Positions 16,867-27,031 of a stretch of 64,000 nt of DNA are shown one piece after another. Both the position numbers and the translations under genes were made by a program. The stretch spans positions 62,001 to 126,000 of the forward strand of contig DASTRY010000051.1 of the NCBI GenBank assembly GCA_035760965.1, given 5' to 3'. The DNA comes from JADGHX01 sp035760965. GTDB taxonomy: Bacteria > Pseudomonadota > Gammaproteobacteria > Steroidobacterales > Steroidobacteraceae. The number at the start of each line of letters is the position of its first letter. The first letter of the stretch is position 1. The notes beneath the pieces were generated by a model, which did no database searches, was not told the origin of the DNA, and saw nothing but the letters and a program-made list of their open reading frames with translations.

Positions 16867-17589
16867 ATGAACGGCAAGGTGATTGCGGGCGTCCTCGTCG
16901 TGGCGGTCGCGATGGCGGGCGGCTTTGCGCTGCAGCGATCGCTCGGTCATCGCCCGACGATCACGCAACAGGACCGCGCCAGTGCCGCCGCGAGTGCCGC
17001 GGTGGCGGAAAGCGCAAAGGATGAGATCAAGGCGCCCGCCAACCAGGCCGCGCCGCAACCGCGCGCGATCCCGGAAACCCTCCCCGCCATCTCGCTCCCC
17101 GATCGCGACGGCGTGACGCGCACTCTCTCCGACTGGAAGGGCCAGCCGGTCGTGGTGAACTTCTGGGCGACGTGGTGCGGCCCGTGCCGCGAGGAGATCC
17201 CGCTGCTGAAGGCTCTGCGCAACGAGCGCAGCCGCGATCGCCTCGAGATCATCGGCATCGCCATCGATCAGCGCGACGCCGTGCTGAAGTACGCTCGCGA
17301 GATCGGCATCGATTACCCCATCCTCATCGGCGAGAAGGAGGGGTTTGCCGCCGCCGAATCGCTGGGCGTCGCCCTCGTGCTGCCGTTCTCCGTCTTCGCG
17401 GACAGCAGCGGCCACATCGTCACGGTGAAGATCGGCGAGCTGCACCCGAACGAGGCCGAGTTCATCCTCGACCGGGTGCGCGATGTCGATATGAAACGCC
17501 TCGATCTGGCCTCCGCCCGCCGGCAGATCGCGGACAAGCTCCGCGAATTCTCCATCGAGCGCGGCAAGCAAGCCGCCGCGGCCGGCTAA
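16867..17589 (+). CDS. TlpA-type membrane-anchored thioredoxin-like protein
   Basis: This 240-residue protein has an N-terminal signal anchor (residues 5-22) and an Ala-rich linker. A periplasmic thioredoxin domain of the AhpC/TSA-TlpA type has the active site WATWCGPCREEIPLL (Cys104 and Cys107), followed by GIAIDQRDAVLKYAREIGIDYPILIG. It probably reduces periplasmic disulfides, for example during cytochrome c maturation, taking electrons from DsbD encoded just before it. The substrate is inferred only from context. Confidence 0.9.
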   Translation: MNGKVIAGVLVVAVAMAGGFALQRSLGHRPTITQQDRASAAASAAVAESAKDEIKAPANQAAPQPRAIPETLPAISLPDRDGVTRTLSDWKGQPVVVNFWATWCGPCREEIPLLKALRNERSRDRLEIIGIAIDQRDAVLKYAREIGIDYPILIGEKEGFAAAESLGVALVLPFSVFADSSGHIVTVKIGELHPNEAEFILDRVRDVDMKRLDLASARRQIADKLREFSIERGKQAAAAG

Positions 17590-17818
17590 AGTCCTCACGG
17601 CCCGCGCTTCGGCAACCCTCACGCGAAACTCGACCGCGGGCGTGTGTTCCCGGCTATGATGCGCGGGCGCAACGCCCCGGTACCGACACCCCAGCGCGCC
17701 CGTGACCCGTCAGATCGGACGAACGTCGCCAATCTCGCCAAGAAAGTATCGCTATTGACGGGAATTGGGGTACATTCGCGCCGCTTTCCGCTCTGATCGG
17801 AGTATGTCAAACAGGCCC

Positions 17819-18265
17819 ATGGCCCGGCTGCTGCTGCTGAACGGCCCGAATTTGAACCTGCTCGGCACACGCGAGCCGGCGCTCTATGGCGCGGCCACGC
17901 TTGCGTCCATCGAGCAGCGGGCGGCCGCCGTCGCGAAAGAGCTCGGCCATGAGCTCACGGCGTTCCAGAGCAACGCCGAGCACGAGCTGATCGAGCGCAT
18001 CCACCAGGCCGGCCGCGAAGGCGTGGCCTTCATCATTTTCAATCCAGCCGGCTTCTCGCATACGAGCGTCGCGCTGCGCGACGCGCTGCTGGCCGTCGCG
18101 GTGCCGTTCATCGAAGTGCATCTGTCGAATATTCATGCGCGCGAGCGGTTTCGGCACCACTCCTATTTCTCCGACGTCGCGGTCGGTTCGATCGTCGGCC
18201 TCGGCGCCATCGGCTACGAGCTGGCCGTGCGCGCGGCTGCCGAACGGCTGTCGCGCCCGTCCTGA
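17819..18265 (+). CDS. aroQ: Type II 3-dehydroquinate dehydratase
   Basis: This 148-residue dodecameric enzyme dehydrates 3-dehydroquinate in the shikimate pathway. Motifs are LLLLNGPNLNLLGTREPALYG with the catalytic Tyr23, NPAGFSHTSVALRDAL, and EVHLSNIHARERFRHHSYFS with the catalytic His. The ATG at 17819 gives the normal N-terminus. An in-frame ATG at 17804 would add five residues, but GGAG lies only one base before it. It opens the aroQ-accB-accC block. Confidence 0.95.
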   Translation: MARLLLLNGPNLNLLGTREPALYGAATLASIEQRAAAVAKELGHELTAFQSNAEHELIERIHQAGREGVAFIIFNPAGFSHTSVALRDALLAVAVPFIEVHLSNIHARERFRHHSYFSDVAVGSIVGLGAIGYELAVRAAAERLSRPS

Positions 18266-18306
18266 TCCCACTTGGCAACGCTGACTTTCAGGGGAGCTCT
18301 CCTCGC

Positions 18307-18786
18307 ATGGACATTCGCAAAATCAAGAAACTGATCGAGCTGCTCGAGGAGTCCGGCATCGCCGAGATAGAAATCAAGGAAGGCGAGGAAGCCGTGCGCA
18401 TCAGCCGCATGCCCACGGGCGCCGCGGCAACGATGCAGACCTATGCCCTTCCCGCCGCGTCGCCACCGGTGGCAATGACCCCCGCGCAGGCCGCAGCGGC
18501 CGCCGCGCCCGCCGCTGCCGAGGCGCCTGCCGCCGCTCGCACCCGGCCCAACGAGCACGTCATCACGGCGCCCATGGTCGGCACCTATTACTCGGCGCCC
18601 TCTCCGGGGGCGAAGGCGTTCGTCGAGATCGGCGACGAGGTCAAGGTCGGCCAGGTGCTTTGCATCATCGAAGCGATGAAGATGATGAATCAGATCGAAT
18701 CCGACAAAGCCGGCCGGGTTACCTCGATCATGGCCCGCAACGGCGACCCGGTGGAATTCGGGCAGCCGTTGTTCGTCATCGAATAA
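18307..18786 (+). CDS. accB: Biotin carboxyl carrier protein of acetyl-CoA carboxylase
   Basis: This 159-residue carrier holds the biotin of acetyl-CoA carboxylase. An N-terminal domain (MDIRKIKKLIELLEESGIAEIEIKEGEEAVRISR) is linked by an Ala/Pro-rich stretch to the biotinyl domain (residues 80-159). The biotin attachment motif is EAMKMMNQIE, with Lys125. The characteristic protruding thumb segment TYYSAPSPGAKAF is present. GGGGAG lies upstream of the ATG. accC follows six bases later. Confidence 0.97.
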   Translation: MDIRKIKKLIELLEESGIAEIEIKEGEEAVRISRMPTGAAATMQTYALPAASPPVAMTPAQAAAAAAPAAAEAPAAARTRPNEHVITAPMVGTYYSAPSPGAKAFVEIGDEVKVGQVLCIIEAMKMMNQIESDKAGRVTSIMARNGDPVEFGQPLFVIE

Positions 18787-18791
18787 GTCCC

Positions 18792-20135
<1,344 letters not shown>

Positions 20136-20141
20136 GGTGGA

Positions 20142-21029
20142 GTGGAATCGGACGCCTTTCTTGAATTGAGCTTCGATCTCGGCGATCTCGACGCCGAGAC
20201 CGCGGAAGCGGCGTGCTTCGAGAGCGGCGCGAGCTCCGTGACCTTCACGGACACGCGCGACGACCCGGTCCTCGAGCCGGCGCCCGGCGAGTTCCGTCTG
20301 TGGCCGGCGACACGCATTCAGGCACTCTATTCGGGCGATACGGACAGCGCTGAAGCCATCCGCATGGTGTGCGCGGCGCTCGGCATCGCGCCCGAGCGCA
20401 TCACCGTCAAACGAATCGCGAATCGCGCTTGGGAGCGCGAGTGGCTGAAAGATTTTCACGCCATGCGTTTCGGCCGCCGCCTGTGGGTGGCGCCGCATCA
20501 CGAGCACATCGCGCAGCAGGATGCGGTCATCGTGCGGCTCGACCCCGGTCTCGCCTTCGGTACGGGTACGCACCCCACGACCGCGATGTGCCTCGAATGG
20601 CTCGAGCATTACGTGACGCCCGGCGTGCGCGTCATCGACTACGGGTGCGGCTCCGGAATCCTCGCGCTCGCTGCCGTCAAGCTGGGCGCGAGCCATGCAT
20701 ACTGCTTCGATATCGATCCGCAGGCACTCATCGCGACACGCGACAACGCGGCCGCGAACGGCATCACGGAGCGCGTCACGGTCTGCGAGCGGCCGGAGCA
20801 GTTGCCCGCGGGAGTGGACATCCTCGTCGCGAACATCCTGTCCGGACCGCTGTGCGCGCTGGCGCCAAGCTTTGCCGCACTGGTTCGGAGCGACGGAGCG
20901 CTCGTATTGGCAGGTCTCATGTCGTTCCAGACACCCGAGGTGGCACAAGCGCACGACGCGTGGTTTGATATGCGCCCGTTTGCCAGGCGCGACGACTGGA
21001 TTGGTCTCTCAGGACGCCGCCGCCTGTGA
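20142..21029 (+). CDS. prmA: Ribosomal protein L11 methyltransferase
   Basis: This 295-residue S-adenosylmethionine-dependent enzyme trimethylates ribosomal protein L11. The N-terminal substrate domain (ELSFDLGDLDAETAEAACFESGASSVTF) leads to the methyltransferase core. The core has LDPGLAFGTGTHPTTAMCLEWLE, VIDYGCGSGILALAAVKLGA (motif I) and the NPPY-equivalent VANILSGPL. The start is GTG with GAGG six bases upstream, seven bases after the accC stop. Confidence 0.96.
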   Translation: MESDAFLELSFDLGDLDAETAEAACFESGASSVTFTDTRDDPVLEPAPGEFRLWPATRIQALYSGDTDSAEAIRMVCAALGIAPERITVKRIANRAWEREWLKDFHAMRFGRRLWVAPHHEHIAQQDAVIVRLDPGLAFGTGTHPTTAMCLEWLEHYVTPGVRVIDYGCGSGILALAAVKLGASHAYCFDIDPQALIATRDNAAANGITERVTVCERPEQLPAGVDILVANILSGPLCALAPSFAALVRSDGALVLAGLMSFQTPEVAQAHDAWFDMRPFARRDDWIGLSGRRRL

Positions 21030-21074
21030 CTTCCAACAGGAAGCATCGACAGGTTCTCTGAACCGCACACACCA

Positions 21075-22766
21075 ATGTTCACTGTCTGCCCCAAGTGCGC
21101 GCTGACGCTCGTCGTGACGGCCGCGGATCTGCGCGTCGCGCAGGGCTACGTGCGGTGCGGCCGCTGCTCGAACGTCTTCAACGCGATCGTCGGACTCTCC
21201 GAGGATCGCTCGGGCGGCACACCCGCGCAGCCGGGCACGGCGACGACGTCGATCATTCGCAAAGCGCCGTCGATCAGCGACGATCCGCCGCACGAGGGGC
21301 TGTCTTCGAATACCGACGACACCGAGGTGCTGTACGCGGAACCGGAGCGCGACAGGCCGGAGGTGAGCTTCCAGGACATCTTCGTCGAGGCGCCGCCGCC
21401 GGCACCGGCACCGAAGTCGCCGCCGCAGAGCCCGCCGCCCAAGTCCGCGGCCGCGAAGGGGCCCGCGACGTCGCCGCCGAAGGCAGCGCAACCGGAGCCC
21501 CCGGCGTTCACCGATTCCATTCCGGACATCGCGCTCGAGTTCAATCCGGCCGCGACGGACGTCACCCAGGTGTTCGTCGAAGCGCCGCCCGTGAAGCTCG
21601 ATTTGCGCGAGATCACCGGCCGCTTCCAGCAGCCATCGCAAGCTGAGAGCTCCCCGCCGGCGCGATCGTCCCCGCCGTCTTCGCGACAACAAGTCACGCC
21701 TTCTGCGCGGCCTGGGGCGCGCGATGAACGGGACGAGGACGAGCTCGAGGATTTGCGCGCGTTCGCGGCCCAACTCGGTGCGACCGGCAAGCAGCAACCG
21801 CCGCAGTCGGAAGCGCCGAGCAAACCGGTCGCGCTCGGTAGCGATACGAGCGGACGATCTGCCGCCGCGAAGAGCGGTGCGCCGAAGCCCGATGGCAGCA
21901 GCGCGACGGGCCCGCAAAGGCAAACGTCTGCGCCGGCACGTCCAGCAGCGTCCCGCCGTCCGTCCGCCGCACCATCCGCGGCCGCCTCGAGCAAGCGAGC
22001 GACGGGTTCGGAGGACGTGCTGGTCTATCGGGGTTCGCCCTACAACACGGCGGACGAACCCGTCAATCTCGCGCGCAAAGCCGCGGCGGCGGCCGCGAGA
22101 CGTCGGCTCGCACAGCAGCAAGCGCCGGCCGACCCGGAAGAGCCCGTCTATTACGACGATGGCGAAGACTTCGATGCACCACCGGCCGACGATGCCGGTG
22201 CTTTCGTGGCCGCCAACGAGATCACGCCGCGCCCGCTGCAGCGCGGCCGGCGGCTCGCGTGGATGGGCGGCATCGCGGCACTCGGTGTGGTGCTCGTCGC
22301 GCAGGCGATCCATCACAATCGCCACGATCTCGCGACGAAGGCGAGCCTCAATCGTCCGCTCACGCGCTTCTACGCGGCGATCGGCGTGCCGCTCGTGCCG
22401 CGCTGGAATCCGGCGTCGTACGAGGTGCGGCAGCTCGGCGCGTTCTCCGGCGCCGGCGACAGCGGCAATCTCACCGTGCGTGCCAGTCTCAAGAATGATG
22501 CGGACCAGCCGTTGCCCCTGCCGCTCCTGCGCATCACCGTGCAGGATCGTTATGGCAACCGGATCGCGACGCGCGACGTGCCGCCGAGCGGCTACGTGCC
22601 GGGCGCGCTGCCGCCGGACGCGCATCTCGGCGCGGGCCAGCGGATCGATGCGGAGATGTCGTTCAAGGATCCGGGCCGCGACGCCGTCGGCTTCGAGATC
22701 GACGCGTGCCTGCCGACGCCCGAAGGCGGCATCGCGTGCGCGAACGACACGGCGCCCGTGCGCTGA
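21075..22766 (+). CDS. Zinc-ribbon and DUF3426 domain membrane protein
   Basis: This 563-residue protein has an MJ0042-type zinc ribbon at the N-terminus (Cys5, Cys8, Cys28, Cys31). A long Pro/Ala/Ser-rich cytoplasmic linker (about 50-390) follows, then one transmembrane helix (about 394-412). The periplasmic DUF3426 domain includes NLTVRASLKNDADQPLPLPLLRITVQDRYGNRIATRDVPPSGYV. The linker is long for the family. It sits between prmA and dusB, a conserved gammaproteobacterial arrangement. The function is unknown. Confidence 0.9.
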   Translation: MFTVCPKCALTLVVTAADLRVAQGYVRCGRCSNVFNAIVGLSEDRSGGTPAQPGTATTSIIRKAPSISDDPPHEGLSSNTDDTEVLYAEPERDRPEVSFQDIFVEAPPPAPAPKSPPQSPPPKSAAAKGPATSPPKAAQPEPPAFTDSIPDIALEFNPAATDVTQVFVEAPPVKLDLREITGRFQQPSQAESSPPARSSPPSSRQQVTPSARPGARDERDEDELEDLRAFAAQLGATGKQQPPQSEAPSKPVALGSDTSGRSAAAKSGAPKPDGSSATGPQRQTSAPARPAASRRPSAAPSAAASSKRATGSEDVLVYRGSPYNTADEPVNLARKAAAAAARRRLAQQQAPADPEEPVYYDDGEDFDAPPADDAGAFVAANEITPRPLQRGRRLAWMGGIAALGVVLVAQAIHHNRHDLATKASLNRPLTRFYAAIGVPLVPRWNPASYEVRQLGAFSGAGDSGNLTVRASLKNDADQPLPLPLLRITVQDRYGNRIATRDVPPSGYVPGALPPDAHLGAGQRIDAEMSFKDPGRDAVGFEIDACLPTPEGGIACANDTAPVR

Positions 22767-22798
22767 GCGCCGCCCTTCCGCACGCACTCGCAGCGCCC

Positions 22799-23788
22799 AT
22801 GCAGATCGGACCTTACGTTCTCTCGTCGAATGTCGTGCTCGCGCCGATGGCGGGCGTCACGGATCGTCCATTCCGGATTCTCTGCCGCCGACTCGGCGCG
22901 GGACTCGCGGCTTCGGAGATGCTCACCGCGGACACGCGATTGTGGACCACGTCCAAATCCCGGCACCGCATGGATCACGAGGGCGAGCCCGAGCCGCGTG
23001 TCGTGCAGCTCGCGGGCGCGGAGCCTGCGGCGCTCGCCGAGGCCGCGCGCCGCAACGTGGCGCTGGGGGCGCAGATCATCGACATAAACATGGGTTGCCC
23101 CGCGAAGAAGGTGTGTGGCAAGGCGTGCGGCTCGGCGCTGCTGAAAGACGAGTCGCTCGTTGCGCGCGTGCTCGAAGCGGTGGTCAATGCAGTGAGCGTG
23201 CCAGTGACGCTCAAGATCCGCACCGGTTGGGACGCGATGAATCGGAACGGCGTGCGTATTGCACGTATTGCGCAAGCCGCGGGCATTCAGGCACTCGCGG
23301 TGCACGGCCGCACGCGTGAGGATTTTTATACAGGTTCTGCCGAGTACGAAACGATTCGCGCGATCAAATCCGCCGTCACGATTCCCGTATTCGCGAACGG
23401 AGATATCGACAATCCGCAAAAAGCGCGCGACGTGCTTGATTTCACTCGCGCCGACGGTGTGATGATCGGTCGCGCGAGTCACGGCGCGCCATGGATCTTT
23501 CGCGCTGTCAATTCACACCTGACCACAGAGAAGTCGAGCGCGTCACTCGCTCGCGAAGAAGTGCGTGCTATCATCCTCGCTCACCTCGAATCTCTGTACG
23601 CCTTCTATGGCGAAGACCTCGGGGTGCGAATCGCTCGCAAACATCTCGGTTGGTATTTCGCTTCGCTGCCGGACTCGACGAAACTGCGCGCGAGTCTGAT
23701 GGCGCCGACGACTACCGCCTTGCAGTTCGCGACGGCAAAAGGTCATCTCGATGGGTGGGTCGACGATGAGGCCGCGCAGGCGGCCTGA
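22799..23788 (+). CDS. dusB: tRNA-dihydrouridine synthase B
   Basis: This 329-residue flavoenzyme reduces a uridine in the tRNA D-loop. The TIM barrel begins VLAPMAGVTDRPFRILCRRLGAG. It contains INMGCPAKKV with the catalytic Cys, LKIRTGWD, ALAVHGRTREDFYTGSAEYETI, FANGDI and MIGRASHGAPWIF. DusB classically precedes fis, as here, and the two are probably co-transcribed. Two extra cysteines follow the KKV motif (KKVCGKACGSALL), where the enteric enzyme has Asn and Ala-like residues. Confidence 0.97.
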   Translation: MQIGPYVLSSNVVLAPMAGVTDRPFRILCRRLGAGLAASEMLTADTRLWTTSKSRHRMDHEGEPEPRVVQLAGAEPAALAEAARRNVALGAQIIDINMGCPAKKVCGKACGSALLKDESLVARVLEAVVNAVSVPVTLKIRTGWDAMNRNGVRIARIAQAAGIQALAVHGRTREDFYTGSAEYETIRAIKSAVTIPVFANGDIDNPQKARDVLDFTRADGVMIGRASHGAPWIFRAVNSHLTTEKSSASLAREEVRAIILAHLESLYAFYGEDLGVRIARKHLGWYFASLPDSTKLRASLMAPTTTALQFATAKGHLDGWVDDEAAQAA

Positions 23789-23817
23789 TGTCTTGGGTTG
23801 AACGGGGAAGTCCACGC

Positions 23818-24108
23818 ATGACAGCAAAAAAGAAAAGCCGTCCGCGGCGTGAATACGTCGCGCGGACGAGCGGCAAAGAAGTGCCACTCAGAAACCACGC
23901 CGAGCAGGCGCTGCACGATTACTTCGCGAGCTTGAACGGCCATCGGCCGGCGCAGCTCTACGACATGGTGTTGCGCGAAGTGGAGGAGCCACTGTTCAAG
24001 GCGGTGCTGGATTACGTCGAAGGCAACCAGAGCCGGGCCGCGGGCATCCTCGGCATCAACCGCGGCACGTTGCGCAAGAAGCTGCGACAGTTCGGCCTGT
24101 CGGCCTAG
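23818..24108 (+). CDS. fis: Fis family nucleoid-associated DNA-binding protein
   Basis: This 96-residue protein is about the length of enteric Fis (98). The dimerisation helices LYDMVLREVEEPLFKAVLDYVEGNQSRAAGILG lead to the helix-turn-helix INRGTLRKKLRQFGLSA. It bends DNA and tunes rRNA and growth-phase genes. An upstream ATG overlaps the dusB stop, but the ATG at 23818 has GGGGAAG at proper spacing. Confidence 0.95.
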   Translation: MTAKKKSRPRREYVARTSGKEVPLRNHAEQALHDYFASLNGHRPAQLYDMVLREVEEPLFKAVLDYVEGNQSRAAGILGINRGTLRKKLRQFGLSA

Positions 24109-24164
24109 GCCGATTCCCGGCCCTCGCCACGGACGCGCGGGGGCCGGTTACAATTTCCCCCATC

Positions 24165-25727
24165 ATGCTCGTTGCCATTCGTCGCGCGCTGCTTTCCGTT
24201 TCGGACAAGACCGGGATCGTCGAGCTCGCGCGCGAGCTCGCGCGGCGCAACGTCGAAATCCTCTCGACCGGCGGCACGGCGAAGCTGCTCGCCGACGCCG
24301 GCATCGCCGTGAAGGAAGTCGCGGCCCATACGGGTTTCCCTGAGATCATGGACGGGCGCGTGAAGACGCTGCATCCGAAGATCCATGGCGGTCTTCTCGG
24401 ACGGCGCGGCGTCGACGATGCGGTCATGAAGACGCACGACATCGCGCCCATCGACCTGCTCGTCGTCAATCTCTATCCGTTCGCGGCGACGGTTGCGCGG
24501 CCCGACTGTACGTACGAGCAGGCGGTCGAGAACATCGATATCGGCGGGCCCGCGATGGTGCGCGCCGCGGCGAAGAATCACGAGTCGGTCGCGGTCGTCG
24601 TCGATCCTGCCGACTATCGTGCGCTTCTCGACGAGCTGGCGGCGAGCTCCGGCGCGACGACGCTCGCGACGCGCTCGCGGCTCGCCGCGAAGGCGTACGC
24701 GCACACGGCGCGCTACGACACGATGGTGTCGAGCTACCTGCTCGCGAAGCACGGGGTCGCGACGGAGGAATTTCCCGGCACGTTGCCGCTCGTTTTCGAC
24801 AAAGTGCAGGACCTACGCTACGGCGAGAATCCGCACCAGCGAGCCGCGTTCTATCGCGAGCTCGGCGCGCCCGGCGCCGGCGTCGCGACGGCGCGCGTCG
24901 TTCAAGGCAAAGACCTCTCGTTCAACAACATCGCGGACGCGGACACGGCCATCGAGTGCGTCAGGCAATTCGCCGAGCCCGCGTGCGTGATCGTGAAGCA
25001 CGCGAACCCGTGCGGCGTGGCGGAGGCGGCATCCGTGCGCGACGCGTATGAAGGCGCCTATCGCACGGACCCGACGTCCGCCTTCGGCGGCATCATCGCG
25101 TTCAATCGAGCGCTGGACGCCGCGACGGCGCGCGTGATCGTCGAGCGCCAGTTCGTCGAAGTGATCGCCGCGCCGGCCATCGCCGACGATGCGCTCGCCG
25201 TGCTCGCGGCAAAGCCGAACGTGCGCGTGCTCGCGCTCGGCGATCTCGCGCCGGCCGCCGCCGGGCTCGAGATTCGCAGCGTGACCGGCGGGCTCCTCGT
25301 GCAAACCCGCGACACCGGCATGGTCAGCGCCGCCGAGCTGCGGGTGGTCACGAAGCGCAAGCCGAGCGATGCCGAGCTCGCGGACCTGCTGTTCGCCTGG
25401 CGCGTGTGCAAGTTCGTGAAATCGAACGCCATCGTGTACGCGCGCAACCGCACGACCATCGGTGTGGGCGCGGGACAGATGAGCCGCGTGTACTCGAGCA
25501 AGCTCGCCGCCATGAAGGCGGCGGACGAGAAGCTCGAAGTCGCCGGTGCCGTCATGGCGTCCGATGCCTTCTTCCCCTTCCGCGACGGTCTCGATGTCGC
25601 CGCAGGTTTCGGCATCAAGGCCGTGATCCAGCCGGGTGGCTCGAAAAAAGACGCGGAAGTCATCGCCGCGGCGGACGAGCACGGCATGGCGATGGTGTTC
25701 ACGGGCATGCGCCATTTCCGCCACTGA
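24165..25727 (+). CDS. purH: Bifunctional AICAR formyltransferase / IMP cyclohydrolase
   Basis: This 520-residue enzyme performs the last two steps of IMP synthesis. The N-terminal cyclohydrolase domain has LLSVSDKTGIVELARELARRNVEILSTGGTAKLL, and GFPEIMDGRVKTLHPKIHGGLL. The C-terminal transformylase domain has FNNIADADTAIECVRQF, VKHANPCGVAEA, SAFGGIIAFN and VGAGQMSRVYS. purD follows after three bases in the same operon. Confidence 0.98.
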   Translation: MLVAIRRALLSVSDKTGIVELARELARRNVEILSTGGTAKLLADAGIAVKEVAAHTGFPEIMDGRVKTLHPKIHGGLLGRRGVDDAVMKTHDIAPIDLLVVNLYPFAATVARPDCTYEQAVENIDIGGPAMVRAAAKNHESVAVVVDPADYRALLDELAASSGATTLATRSRLAAKAYAHTARYDTMVSSYLLAKHGVATEEFPGTLPLVFDKVQDLRYGENPHQRAAFYRELGAPGAGVATARVVQGKDLSFNNIADADTAIECVRQFAEPACVIVKHANPCGVAEAASVRDAYEGAYRTDPTSAFGGIIAFNRALDAATARVIVERQFVEVIAAPAIADDALAVLAAKPNVRVLALGDLAPAAAGLEIRSVTGGLLVQTRDTGMVSAAELRVVTKRKPSDAELADLLFAWRVCKFVKSNAIVYARNRTTIGVGAGQMSRVYSSKLAAMKAADEKLEVAGAVMASDAFFPFRDGLDVAAGFGIKAVIQPGGSKKDAEVIAAADEHGMAMVFTGMRHFRH

Positions 25728-25730
25728 GTC

Positions 25731-27020
25731 ATGAAAGTTCTCGTCGTCGGTTCCGGTGGACGTGAGCACGCGCTGGCGTGGAAGTGCGCGCAGTCGCCGC
25801 GCGTCACCGAGGTACTCGTCGCGCCCGGCAACGCCGGCACCGCGCAGGAACCCAAAGTTCGCAACGTCGACGTCATGGCCGACGACATCTCGGGGCTGGT
25901 ACGGCTCGCGCAGACCGAAGGCGTCGACCTCACGATCGTCGGGCCCGAAGGGCCGCTCGTCATGGGCATCGTCGATGCGTTCAAGCAGCGCGGGCTCAAG
26001 TGCTTCGGCCCGGGTCGCAAGCAGGCGCAGCTCGAAGGCTCGAAGGCCTTCACCAAGGACTTCCTGAAGCGGCACGGCATTCCGACGGCGAAGTCCGCGA
26101 CATTCACGCAGGACAACTTCGACCCGTCGTACGTGCAGAAGCAGAAGCCGCCGATCGTCGTGAAGGCGAGCGGGCTCGCCGCGGGCAAGGGCGTCATCAT
26201 CGTCGACTCCGTGGCGGAAGCGATCGCGACGGCACGCGCGATGTTCGACGGGCAATTCGGCGATGCCGGCCGCGAAGTGGTCATCGAGGAATTCCTCGAG
26301 GGCGAGGAAGCGAGCTTCATCGTGATGGCGGACGGCACGAACATCCTGCCCTTCGCGAGCTCGCAGGATCACAAGCGGCGCGACGACGGCGATCACGGCC
26401 CGAACACCGGCGGCATGGGGGCGTACTCACCCGCGCCGGTCGTCACGCCTGCGATGCACGCGCGCATCATGAAACAGGTGATCGAGCCGACGATTCGCGG
26501 GCTCGCCAAAGACGGCATGCCTTATACGGGCTTCCTCTACGCGGGCATCATGGTCGCGCCGGACGGCACGCCCAACGTGCTCGAGTTCAATTGCCGCTTC
26601 GGCGATCCCGAAACGCAGCCGATCATGATGCGGCTCGAGTCCGATCTGACCGAGCTGATCGAGGCCGCGCTCGAGGGCCGCCTCGATCAGGTGCAGGCCA
26701 AATGGGATTCGCGTGCCGCGCTCGGCGTGGTGCTCGCGGCGAGCGGCTATCCGGACAGTGTGCGCCGCGGTGACGTCATCGAAGGGCTCGATGCCGCGGC
26801 CAAGCTGCCCGGCAAGGTGTTCCATGCGGGCACGAAGGTCGATGACCAGGGACGCATCGTGACGAACGGCGGCCGCGTGCTCTGCTGCGTGGGCCTCGGC
26901 GCGACCGTCCGCGAGGCGCAGCGCGAAGCGTATGCGCTGGCCGATGCCATCCACTGGCTTGGCATCCAATACCGCCGCGATATCGGCTATCGCGCCGTCG
27001 AGCGCGAACGCGGGCGCTGA
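25731..27020 (+). CDS. purD: Phosphoribosylamine-glycine ligase (GAR synthetase)
   Basis: This 429-residue ATP-grasp ligase joins phosphoribosylamine and glycine in purine synthesis. It begins MKVLVVGSGGREHALAWKCAQSPRV. It has FTKDFLKRHGIPTAKSATF, the ATP-binding IVVKASGLAAGKGVIIV, and SSQDHKRRDDGDHGPNTGGMGAYSPAP. NVLEFNCRFGDPETQPIMMRL is present. The purH-purD pair is standard in proteobacteria. Confidence 0.98.
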   Translation: MKVLVVGSGGREHALAWKCAQSPRVTEVLVAPGNAGTAQEPKVRNVDVMADDISGLVRLAQTEGVDLTIVGPEGPLVMGIVDAFKQRGLKCFGPGRKQAQLEGSKAFTKDFLKRHGIPTAKSATFTQDNFDPSYVQKQKPPIVVKASGLAAGKGVIIVDSVAEAIATARAMFDGQFGDAGREVVIEEFLEGEEASFIVMADGTNILPFASSQDHKRRDDGDHGPNTGGMGAYSPAPVVTPAMHARIMKQVIEPTIRGLAKDGMPYTGFLYAGIMVAPDGTPNVLEFNCRFGDPETQPIMMRLESDLTELIEAALEGRLDQVQAKWDSRAALGVVLAASGYPDSVRRGDVIEGLDAAAKLPGKVFHAGTKVDDQGRIVTNGGRVLCCVGLGATVREAQREAYALADAIHWLGIQYRRDIGYRAVERERGR

Positions 27021-27031
27021 GGCGCCCGGGC